Positions 47,592 to 58,165 of a stretch of DNA of 64,000 nt are shown one piece after another. Source of the DNA: Mytilus galloprovincialis (Eukaryota > Mollusca > Bivalvia > Mytilida > Mytilidae); contig NC_134839.1 in assembly GCF_965363235.1 (NCBI RefSeq), forward strand, positions 59,363,560 to 59,427,559, read 5' to 3'. Every line of letters starts with the position of its first letter. Within the stretch, counting starts at the first letter, position 1. Both the position numbers and the translations under genes were made by a program. The notes beneath the pieces were generated by a model that saw only the letters and a list, made by a program, of their open reading frames with translations, was not told the DNA's origin and did no database searches.

Positions 47592-47759
47592 GGAGATAAC
47601 CGTATTGTATTTGAGGATTTGCGGGGGTAAACCGGGGGTTTTACTGTCGCAAATATCCGTTTACCTGTCTCCGCTCCGCGTCGCCAGGTAAACTCAATTT
47701 GCGACAGTAAAACCCCCGGTTTACCCCCGCAAATCCTCAAATACAATACGGTTATCTCC
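47592..47759. repeat. Palindromic repeat P, copy 3, nearly perfect
   Basis: GGAGATAACCGTATTGTATTTGAGG ... GGGGTAAACCGGGGGTTTTACTG is followed by an unpaired core (TCCGTTTACCTGTCTCCGCTCCGCG) and the reverse complement of the arm. The arms are about 65 bases and match almost without error, so this is the youngest P copy. It abuts the block shared with the short element. Confidence 0.85.
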
Positions 47760-48886
47760 TAATTTTCCCGCATTTGTTGCTTTCCCCACATCCTTCCTTT
47801 TGTCTATATTATTATGATATTCTCCAGGAAAGGGCTCTTTTTGAATAAAAGGGATCAACGAACCCATTACCTTACCTTTAAGATAGATCAGTAAACATGG
47901 GCATAATTATGGGTGATTATTCAGACTAGTGCACACATTTTACAGTTCAAACAAGGCAATGCCGAACGTGGCATCCCCTCGTATGTAACATATTGGGGAC
48001 AAATATGGACACTATATTTGTATATGACATATGCAGAAAATGGTAAATTGAATATACATATTTGATATATAAACTATTTTTTTTAGAAATCAACCAAAAC
48101 ATTCAGTAACTGGAAAAACCTTTAATATTGTCTTTTGAACCAGCAGGTAAAAAAATGAGCAACCAATTTCCTGTGTATTATGCTATTTCAAGGAGAAAAA
48201 AACAAGTCCATCTGCATGACCTTGACCTTTGGCCTTGAACGTAAAAAATGTCAGATCATTACAAGGAGGAACAATATACCAAATGTGGTTAAAATCTTTT
48301 GAAGCATAATGGTTTTAGAGTGTTCACAATGGTGATATTGCCTTGTATTACAACTGCCACTGTGACCTTGACCTTTGAACTTTAAAGTCAAAAGCGCTTA
48401 AGAGAAATTAAATGTACAATATAATATATTCAATATTGATTAAACAATTTACAACGCGTGATGCCTTCGGCATATAATTTAAATGCATCGTAAGCTGTAC
48501 ACGACGTCTTTAAGACATCGTAAGGCCATCGCGCCATCATCGTAATCCATCGTGTAGCCTTCGTAATCCATCGTGTAGCCTTCGTGATCCATCGTTTAGG
48601 CTTCGGCTGAGATATGAAGCTTACATACCCGTCTTCGGTTAACCTTCGTATGTCCATTTTTTGCTATCGTACATAATTTCGGCACCATCGTATAGACTTC
48701 GTTATTCATCGTACTTGCTTCGGTCACTTTTTGGTATTTTAACGAGATCGGGACCAACTTCGTATGAACTTTCAATTTTCGCATTTGGGTGTCCATCGTA
48801 TATAAAAATCGGGACAGTGTGACGCGGGCATTAATATTGAAATGTAAGTTGTATTTTATGATAATACATAACATATATAAAGGTTG

Positions 48887-49143
48887 AGGATGAACACGGA
48901 TGCGGCCACTTTCATTTTTACCAAAAACCATCTGAAAAGTGATATTTTTCGGCATATTAGGTAGATTTTTCATATTTGAGCTTGAATCGGATCGTTTTTA
49001 ATGACTAAATCTGTTAAAATCTTTCACATAAACTAATTAATTCAAATAAAATAGACACTTAAGTGTTTAAAAAGTGGTCAAAATCTTCGTCAGATGAACC
49101 TGAAATTTGAGGCCAAAATCGGTCCTTACCGGACCTACTCCTT
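48887..49143 (-). repeat. Right arm of the outer inverted repeat
   Basis: Reverse complement of 41450-41718, with several internal differences. See the left arm. Confidence 0.65.
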
Positions 49144-49269
49144 TCCTTTCCTTTTTTTTCAATTCGAAATCAAAGTTATGTATTTCAAGTGAATAGAGAT
49201 TTCCCAAGAGGCTGTGTCGCTCACCAGACTCTACTTCGGTTTTTGAAATCATATAAAAAAAGATAAAAT

Positions 49270-49875
49270 TGGTTTAATATTGCATTCCATTCTGTGGTTT
49301 TCTAAAAGAAGACATTTGTATGTTTTTCTCATGGGTGCTCTTGGATGATGGATCGGCTACAAAGTAACAACATTTGGTCAGAACCTCATAAGGAACATTC
49401 ATGCTATGTTTGATTCCATTCAGTGGTCCTCTAAAAGAAGACATTTGTATGTATTTTTTCCATAGGGTCCTATGTTAAACTAAGTCCCATGCTGGCGGTA
49501 ATCTTGGATGATGGATCGACTACAAAGTAACAACTCTTGGTCAGCACCTCAAAAGGAACATTCATGCTATGTTTGGTTTCATTCTATTCAGTGGTTCTCT
49601 AAAAGAAGACATTTGTATGTATTTCCTAATGGGTCCTATGTTAAACTGAGTCCCTCGCTGGTGGCCATTTTGGATGATGGATCGGCTACAAAGTAACAAC
49701 ACTTGGTCAGCACCTCATTAGGAACAGTCATGCCATGTTTAGTTTCATTCCATTCAGTGGTTCTCTACAAGACGTTCAAAATGTAAAAAGTTAACGGCTA
49801 CGACAGACGACGACGGACGACGGACGCTAAGTCATGAGAAAAGCTCACTGGGCCCTTCGGGTCAGGTGAGCTAAA
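49270..49875 (-). repeat. Family G end with an internal ~165-bp tandem repeat
   Basis: It ends TCATGAGAAAAGCTCACTGGGCCCTTCGGGTCAGGTGAGCT, the reversed family G terminus. Upstream, units beginning TTGGATGATGGATCGGCTAC occur at 49341, 49504 and 49670 (periods 163 and 166). Each has AAAAGAAGACATTTGTATGT and GGTCCTATGTTAAAC in the same place. The 62-codon frame at 49508-49696 is part of the array. Confidence 0.75.
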
Positions 49876-52800
49876 AAAAACGATAACAGAGCATTAAACA
49901 ACGCAAGGCCACCAATAACCAACACAACGATAAAAAGTTCCTTCTCCAAGTGTGGGATTTAATAAAGATTGAAGCTTCTTCATTATTGTCGGATTTTTTT
50001 CTCATCTTAATGACCAATCTTTCTTATAGTGTCACGAAGCGTTAGCTTACATTTACTTTTTCAAACCATAATTCAGCCGTGTAATTAAAGTGCTGAATTA
50101 TGATATTTCTACTTATTCTTTGCAAATTTATTGGTCCAATAAATCCCGAAACGTAAGTTCTGAAACATATAATTGCTCTTTAAGTCATCGATATATCTAG
50201 TCTATAACTGCCTTTCTGACATTGCCTCATTGTATATTTGCGTCCAAATAGAGTTTATGGTACCTGAAAAGCTGTAAGCCTTTGCTCGTATTTCAGACCA
50301 CTTGATAATTAGTGCAAGTTTTGTTTAACTCATTGCTGCATGAAAAAAATACCATGGACTTTAAATACACATTGAGTCACTGTTTATTGCTAGGATTAGC
50401 GTAGTCACTTTTGAATTAACGCTATGAACTTATGTTTAACATCCTGTTTGAATGGTTAGTCATTTTTGGGACGCGTTATTGTTTGGCTGTTTGGTGTGAG
50501 GCCAAGGCATCATATTAAAGACCGTGCCTTTACCTAAAATGAATTACTTTTAGAAATTGTGACTTTGATGGAGAGTTGTCTTATTGGCACTCATACCACA
50601 TCTTCTTATATCTATGAACGCTAGATAATGATCAACGAATAAAAATTGACTACCGACACTAACTGCCATCAGGCATGGTCGCCACCCAAGTAAAAGTAGA
50701 AAATTCAAGAAAAAATCTTTTAAAAAAAATCGATATTTGTTTTGCCAACAACATTCTAGATTAAATGATACATTAACATGATGGCCAAACTGGATTTAAA
50801 CATGGCCACCACCAATCATTTAATCCGCCGCCAGGCTTTTATTGGATGATACATTTTTTATCATCCACCGGTAATAGAATATTCATTTATTTAATAGGAT
50901 GGAAAATGGAGAATGGAGAACCAAAGGTGTAATACAGGCAATTTAATGCCTCTTAATTTGATTAATTTTATTTGAAACATATTCATTTAAAATAATGAAT
51001 GAGACCAGTATGCTTTATATAGCTGTATGCAGTTTAGGTTTGTTTTTGTCGTTTATTTGCTGTTTAATTTATTAACACCAAATAAATCATCGCATTTTCT
51101 TCATCTACACTCTACACTCGTTCGATCTCCTATTTGAGTTTTTTTTTTTTTTTTTCATATATATATACAGGTTTATAACGTCAACTATAACTCGATCTAT
51201 TATATCTTAGCCTGAAAAATCAATTTATAACTTCAAACTTTACAACTTCATTTTATTCCGATATCAACACAACATGTATTACTAATTTGAAATCAACTAT
51301 CACGCCTTTTCATCGTATTTCCTTATTGACCTTTGATTCCATGATTACTGCGATTACGTTTCTAACAAGCATGTTACCTAGTGTTTTGTTTGTTTTTATT
51401 GTCGGTCGTGGTAAAGTTTGGGATATAAAAAGTCATCAAATATATAAGTATCAGGAAACGTAAAACGCCGATTATCCGATAATAGTGCAGAAAACAGCCC
51501 AATAACACCAATGGGTCTTCAACACAACGGAAAAAAATCCCGCACCCGTGGCGGTTTTCAACTTTCTATTAATGTCTCAACGATAGTTTCACAAAGCGTC
51601 AGGTTGTATTTACAACTTTTTAAGCCATAATTCAACGGTGTAATCAATGTGCTGAATTATGATATTTCTATTTATTCTTTGCAAATTTACGGGTCCAATA
51701 AATCCGCAAAAAGAACTTTATGAAACATACAATTGCTCTTTAAGCCATCAAAATATTTAATCCATGATGGTCTTTCTGACATTGCCTTACTAAACATTTG
51801 TTTGCGTCCAAACAGAGTCTTATTTTACATAAAAAGCTGTGAACCTCTGATCTTTTTTACGACCACTCGATAACTACTAAAAGTTTGGTTTATCTCATTC
51901 TTGCATGGACATAATACTATGGAATTTAGATAATGTGCACTTTGATATCCTGTGTAAGTTGGAATAGCACAGTTACTTTTGAATTTAACAATATGAACTA
52001 CTGTTTAACATCCTGTTTAAATAGTTAGTCATTTTTGGGGCCCGTTGTAGCTTGCAGTTCGGTGTGAGCCAAGACACCGTGTTAAAGACCGTACTTTGAC
52101 CTATAATGGTTTACTTTTACAAATTGTGACTTGAATGGAGAGTTGTCTTATTGGCACTCACACTACATCTTCTCATATCTACATGTATTAACGCTTGATA
52201 ATAAATAATCAATTAATAAAGCTTGATCTAAATGACTACTGACACTTTCTGCCATCAGGCATGGTCGCCACCTAGTAAAAGTAGACTATTTAAGATTATT
52301 TTTTCAAAAGACTCTTATTCGTTTTAGCCACCATAATTTGATTAAATTATTATAATACATTAACAGTAACTTTGTTGACACGTTGTTGTTGAGGGCCAAA
52401 CTGCCTTCAAACATGGCCACTACCACTAACACAATCCGCCTCCTAGCTTTTATTTAATGATAAATTTATGATCATCCACAAGAAAAATAGTTTATGAATA
52501 AGTGCAGTAATTACTACCAACCACTGTTTGAACTGATACAGACCGAAATATTGTTTAATAGGGGTGGAGAATGCAATTTTTCAACCACACGAGTACTGCA
52601 GGCAATTCAAGGCCTCTTATTTGAATAACCCTTCATTTGAAACATATTCATTTAAAATACAAAATGAGACGAGTATGTGTATAGCTATTTACAGTTTATG
52701 TTTGTGTTTGATGTTTGTTTGCTGTTTTACATCAATCATCGCATTTCTTCATAACTACATCTACATGTCTATGAAGCTTGATCTAACACTCGTTTGATCT

Positions 52801-53155
52801 CTTATGTGATATTTTTTTTTATATAGATCTATAACATAAACTAATACTCGATCTATTATAATAGCTTAACACTTTAAACTAAATTGATAGCTTAATTTTT
52901 AAACTACATTGATAGCTTAACATTTAACTTAATTATCGCTCATTTGAAATAAAGTTTTAACTCTACCAGATGGCTTATTATTGACCTTTGGATCCTTGAT
53001 TACAGTGCTTTTATTTCTAACAAGCATTTAACTTAGTGTTTTAGTCTTTGACATACTCCCATTGCCATTCTTATTGCTAATATACATTTAACCTTTAATG
53101 TTTTTGTTTGTATTTATTTTCGGGTGTTAAAGTTTGGGATATAGAAAGAAATCAA
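49876..53155 (+). repeat. Diverged tandem duplication, unit about 1.56 kb
   Basis: Unit 1 (about 50030-51440) and unit 2 (about 51590-53155) share a long series of landmarks in the same order: GCTGAATTATGATATTTCTA (50092 and 51651), CATACAATTGCTCTTTAAG-type text, the family A end (50580 and 52140), GCCATCAGGCATGGTCGCCACC (50665 and 52251), CACTCGTT(C/T)GATCTC, and GTTTGGGATATA. The offset rises from 1559 to 1586, showing small later indels. Many substitutions separate the copies, so the duplication is old. No gene is present. Confidence 0.8.
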
Positions 53156-54897
53156 AGATATTAGTCTTACTTAGGTGCGCCAGACGCAGGTTTTGTCTTA
53201 CGTTACGCATGCTGCTCCTACAACCCCTAGGATTTAAAACAGAATCTTCGAAATTTTCCGCAAAACAAAATAAAAATGTAAGCAAACACGAACCACTATT
53301 AAAACAAATTCAACATTTAAAAAAACAAATAAAACTTGCAAAAATTATTCGAAGTGAAAAACCCTCTTTGATGCCGAATTTTTAATGTTACGTGTTGTAG
53401 GAACATCGTGCACAACGTTTCTACATAAGACTCCTGTCGAATCAAAATAGTATGATGACCATCTATAATACGAAGTTGAAAAGCATTACTAATCGAAAAT
53501 TCCGAAAAATGTGTGCCGAATACAACTTTGCCAAATTAAAGTCAATGTATGCCTGCAAATAGAAAAGTCTTAGTAAATATAGAGAAAACGAAAATACAAA
53601 TTATAATTCACGTCAATATGGAAAAGTGCTGACTACAGGGATTGTGGTTATCATTGGAAACAAAACGTCAATCGTCAATGGCATCGATCCAGTTGTTTTA
53701 AATACTTATCAGTAATACCATGCTAATAATTTGGCATGTTTGAAGCACGTTTCGTTTACATTTTCTCATCAATCGAATCAAAGTAGTTGCAAAATTGTTA
53801 AAGCAATCTAATACGATGTTGAAGGGCATTATAAATCGAAAATACAGAAAAGCTGTGTCATATACTAAAAAATGCAAAATATGCATGAGGGTAGAGAAAC
53901 CTTAGTGTTTCAAACAAACCAACCTATTAAAACAGTAAATTTACAGAAAATTAAAATACCAATGATATTTTATGACAACACAAAAATTGAATATTAGACT
54001 GGTTAACCCGCTGGGACGAAACGTTCACCACCAATGGCACCGAACAAGTAGCTATACATGAGATTAACTTTGTCTGTTTTATACGTACAATGTATTGGGC
54101 GAATAACCTAAACACTAGCCGCAATAAGCCGGGTTAATTCTACGCCTATCTATTATTTTGTTAATACATATATGAATGATGTTTCTTCGTAATCTTTAAA
54201 AGTTGTTTTTTAAATTTTCATGCAGATAATACATTATGTGTTTCATTTAAAACAAAAACAAAACAGTATGGCACTTAGCCTATGAAACACATTTCCAAAC
54301 ATACTTATTACTCCTAACGAAATGTCAATAGGTATATGGGCAATCTAATTTTTTTATTGTGTTATACACGTGAAAAGTAGGAATTCACAATTAAGTATTT
54401 CTTAATTTGACAACTTAAAAGTAACCGGATTATATTTATCAATACAGCATAATTCAACATATTGTTCAGGTTGCAGTTTCACTAGTAATGTGGTGCTTCT
54501 GAGCTGTCAGAAATAATGTTAATATGTTAAACATCAGACAAGATTATCCCAGATGCTCATATTCAATAGTTTACAAATTTTAACATATATAATTAAAGAT
54601 GTTGGAAACGCGTCAATGAGACAGCATGCAACAAAACAACACAAAAAGAAATGAATTCTGAATATATCCATGATATTTACGTACATCATTTGTATTACTT
54701 ATATTCAATTTTTACATTTAGCTTCAACAAAAAGTCGTAATTCTTGCGTATTTAGTCATGATTACTCAATTTAGCAATAATTCGTTGTTCTCTTTTGTCT
54801 AGCTCGTGCATGCCATCTGCTAGAATTACAATGAAATTGGAAACAATCAACAGGAAGATACATCGTTTTACACCGACTCATTATCGAGGGTTTCTTA
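53156..54897. other. No gene seen; repeat remnants
   Basis: Fragments of a dispersed family (TGCGCCAGACGCAGGTTTTGTC near 53175; GACGAAACGTTCACCACCAATGGCACCG near 54015) are visible. The frame at 53134-53385 includes one of them and is not supported as a gene. Confidence 0.4.
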
Positions 54898-55222
54898 TCG
54901 TCGAGTTGCAAGTTGCGAGTTTAGAAAGTCGAGTTGCAAGTTATGAAAGTCGAGTTGCGAGTTACAAAAGTCGAGTTGCGAGTTAAGAAAGTCGAGTTGC
55001 GAGTTAAAAAAAGTCGAGTTGCGAGTTACAAAAGTCGAGTTGCAAGTTACAAAAATCGAGTTGCAAGTTACGAAAGTCGAGTTGCGAGTTAAGAAGGTCG
55101 AGTTTCGAGTTACAAAAGTGGAGTTGCGAGTTACAAAAGTGGAGTTGCGAGTTATAAAAGTCGAGTTGCGAGTCACGAAAGTCGAGTTGCGAGTTACAAA
55201 AGTCGAGTTGCGAGTTACAAAA
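54898..55222. repeat. 21-bp minisatellite, GTCGAGTTGCGAGTTACAAAA
   Basis: About 15 copies of a 21-bp unit with small variants (TTACAAAA, TTAAGAAA or TTACGAAA between GTCGAGTTGC cores). Because 21 is a multiple of three, several frames on both strands stay open (for example minus strand 54895-55176, repeating VTRNSTF). These are not genes. Confidence 0.92.
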
Positions 55223-56248
55223 ATATTTTGACACCGAATTTTCAGGTTTCATTCCCATTTGATAAACAAAGCATGCATGTACCCGAACATAGTTATTCCC
55301 GTGATTGCGGGATTTGAAAGAGTTATATGTGGTACTATTTATAATAAGAGTCTAATATAAGTTAGTTCTGGAGGTATTTGAAAAAAAAATAATGTATCCT
55401 TAATGGACGAGATCGATCTTTACATTTCAACATAAAAAGAACCGGTCTGACCATAAATTACCTTATTACCTTATATTTCGTAAACGTATAATCCAAAAAA
55501 TAGAATAATAAAGGAAATTCTGCATCTCGCGCGGACTATAACACATTGCAAAATCATGGAGAACATAGTTTGCTCATTGGAACTTGTATGGATTTATTAA
55601 TCATTTTTTTTGGTTCATACATGTGTAACAAGTTAAGACACATGTGTAGACCATCGCTAAATAACGAACGGCCAATACGTTTGAAGATGAGGATTTGCAG
55701 CAAAGAAATAGAAATAGATTTAGAAGATAATCCAAAAATAGCGGAATCGATCAATCTAAGCATGCATTTACACTTGAAAAAAGATCGATTCATATAAGAT
55801 TGATCTTTTTAAAACCGCATCTGGAAGTGGACTTTTTAAGACCGATTGAAGATTAAAGATCGGTCTTTCCCGTTTTCATTAGACTAAAGATAGATCTTTT
55901 TTTAGACCGATCTCAAGATAGCCATTGTAGTAATTAATAAAGGTGTTGATTGTATATTTTTGACGAAATAATGGGGTTAAATGGCGTCCGTCACATGAAA
56001 CATAAAGGATTTATTAAAAACTTTGCGACGCACGTGTTTGAAGCATAGTTCGAGACGTCTCCTCTCCTTCTTTTATCGCTGGTCCGTAAAGGAAAAAATG
56101 TTCAAAAGCAAGTACAATCTCTCACTTAAAACTTCATCCTTTGACTTTGATATACATGTAGATGACTGATTTAAGAAGGTTCTTTAAAGTCGTTTTAGCG
56201 ATGTTACAAGCATAGTTTTACGTCCCGACTTTCTTTTTCATGACGATA
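55223..56248. other. No gene seen; GATC/AGACCGATC-rich patch
   Basis: The region 55785-55930 repeats short motifs AGATCGAT, AAGATCGGTC, AGACCGATCT in both orientations. The frame at 55546-55797 has no recognised domain and its minus-strand twin is equally open. Confidence 0.4.
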
Positions 56249-56262
56249 GTATGGAAGCGCAT

Positions 56263-56717
56263 ATCGTCGCTGGGCTTCTAAAATGTCGTATAAGACTTTT
56301 TTGGCTAAAAATACTTTTTTACACCAATGGTCTGGGCGGGAGGAAATCTTTGGTATTACAAAATAGCATTCAGTTAGACCAATCAAAATGTGTGAAATAA
56401 GACATATTACAAAATTGCCAATGTCAGTTGTTTGTAAAGTTTGCTTCCAAAATGTTGTATGAAAACTTGAAAATCGTTGTAGAATGGCTTTGGGAAAAAA
56501 AAATTGTACATTTCTTTATTTCTGTGAAAATAATTTAAGTTCTTGGATAATCCAGAAATGTCAAAGTTTTTATTTCACTGCTATTTACAAAAATGTTCAA
56601 GTTCACATACGACATTTTGGAAGCATGCATTTTGCCCAAATTTTCAAAGCCTGTTTGTGAGATATTTTTTTCTTCAAAAATTTGTAATTTACAACATTTT
56701 AGAAGCCCAGCGACGAT
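56263..56717. mobile_element. 455-bp MITE nested in the left arm
   Basis: Ends ATCGTCGCTGGGCTTCTAAA and TTTAGAAGCCCAGCGACGAT are mirror images. The opposite arm of the host element reads GCGCATATGGTAC at the equivalent place, an intact empty site. Comparison gives a 2-bp AT duplication, or TA/ATAT given the local AT repetition. A second inner pair (CTTCCAAAATG near 56443 and CATTTTGGAAG near 56612) suggests nested foldback structure. Confidence 0.85.
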
Positions 56718-57461
56718 ATATGGTACACCGCTCGGGTAATAAGCTGGAATGAAATCATCATGAGGAATCAACTTGTCGGAATGATAAAGAAAAAGTTTCA
56801 TAACAATGTCGGCTTGCTGATACTGTATAAATATATTGACATGGTAATAAGAAGTCGACATGTTAAATTTAACTTGTTAATTGATTAAGCCGACAACTTA
56901 TTTGATGATGAGATAAAACCACGTGACCATTTTGAAAAAAAACCAACATGATCTATCTTTAAACCGATTTTCATATGTCGATTGTTTAATGTGCTTCGGA
57001 TAGGTGTCGCTATCCATTGAGTTAAATTTCAAATTAAAGTTCTAGTTGATGATCTGAGTTATTTGGTATGATAAGGGGTAACGGCAGTCAAAGTACTAAA
57101 AAAAATCACTATTTCGGACATAAGGGGGATATCCCCACACTAGTTCGGCTGTTTTTCCCTCCCTATTTCTCAAATGGAATCAGTATTATAATAAATTCAC
57201 GAAGGATTGCATGAAACTCTCCGTCTCGCCTGAGATTGCTGCTGTCAATGCAAAATTTGTAATATTGACTGTAAAATGTTAATTTTTCTGTAACATACAA
57301 AATTTAGAAAATATTTTTTTTTATGTAGATGATTTATCTTGATCTTAAAGATTAACTTCAAAGAAAGTTTAATAACAATTCATGGAGTTTTGCAAACTTA
57401 TCACGACAAAACAGTTTTATTAACTGCATCAAAAAACCTAACCTTGTATAAAGATATTAAG

Positions 57462-57640
57462 AAGATGTGGTATGATAGCCAATAAGACATCTCTCGACCA
57501 CATATCGAATCATGGAGAAGTAAACAATTTTATGTCACAGTATGGTCTTCAACTATGAGCAAAATCCTTACCGCATAGTAAGCTAAAACATTCTGAAATG
57601 ACACTAGTAAAAAAAATCACACGAGAAACATACGATCTAA
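57462..57640 (-). repeat. Family A repeat, reversed
   Basis: AAGATGTGGTATGATAGCCAATAAGACATCTCTC ... GGTCTTCAACTATGAGCAAAATCC is the reverse of the family A end. Confidence 0.65.
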
Positions 57641-57769
57641 ATGGAGAAGACGCCGACGCCATTGACGACAACGGAATAAAGATTTGCTGTGTCTCACTTC
57701 CGCGACATTAATGTCGAAGTCTCGACACAAATCCAATGACTCGTACTTTGTTGTCAACAAATGAAACAC

Positions 57770-58040
57770 TTTTTAAATTAATCATTTCATTAATTAACTG
57801 TTTACAAAACTGTTTACAAATCTTTTGAACTTTTGAAATACATTTCTACCTCAGGAATAGATTACCTAAGCTGTATTTGGCAAAACCTTTAGGAATTGTG
57901 ATCCTCTATTCTCTTCTACTTCGTACTTTATTTGGCCCATTAAACTTCTTTGATTCGAGCGTCACTGATGAGTCTTTTGTAGACAGAACGCGCGTCTGGT
58001 GTAAATACAAAATTTTAATCCTGGTATCTTCACACCAAAG
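57770..58040 (+). repeat. Dispersed repeat family D
   Basis: AACTGTTTACAAA...TAGATTACCTAAGCTGTATTTGGCAAAACC...AACGCGCGTCTGGTGTAAATAC parallels 60075-60240 and 59895-59935. The 78-codon frame here is part of the repeat. Confidence 0.55.
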
Positions 58041-58165
58041 TTACAGGGAAACAACAGATAATATATGTTCAATTGTTGTAACCATAATCCTGTCCACTTT
58101 TCCTCGAAGATGACCTACTGCATTGAACCAAATCGCCGGGTTTGTAATTTCACAATGACACGACA

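Larger units (their letters stand above)
41719..48831 (+). mobile_element. TIR transposon carrying a tyrosine recombinase (7.1 kb)
   Basis: Termini are ATGCCCGCGTCACACTGTCC on the left and GGACAGTGTGACGCGGGCAT on the right, with inverted similarity continuing as CGATTTTTA. About 0.9-1.1 kb at each end is rich in CATCGTA/CTTCGTA motifs and is shared with the gene-less copy at 30855-32723. The middle holds one three-exon gene for a DUF3504-type tyrosine recombinase and three copies of a palindromic repeat. No DDE transposase frame is present. No clear target duplication flanks this copy (CATCCTG- against -TAATATT). The element class is unassigned: Crypton-like by protein, cut-and-paste-like by ends. 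Confidence 0.78.

Noticed and set aside
41719-48831. Ordinary DDE transposon or Crypton without inverted ends
   Set aside because: No DDE transposase motif is present, and the inverted ends are shared with a second copy, so neither standard label fits.
48430-48973. Minus-strand frames in the right end of the recombinase element
   Set aside because: Repeat-derived (TRWITKATRWITKATRW pattern) from iterated subterminal motifs.
54895-55258. Open frames of repeated NSQLDFCNSQLDF or VTRNSTF
   Set aside because: Product of the 21-bp minisatellite; open on both strands for arithmetic reasons.
55546-55797. 83-codon frame with an acidic C-terminal part
   Set aside because: The opposite strand is open over the same stretch, and no homology or splice support is visible.
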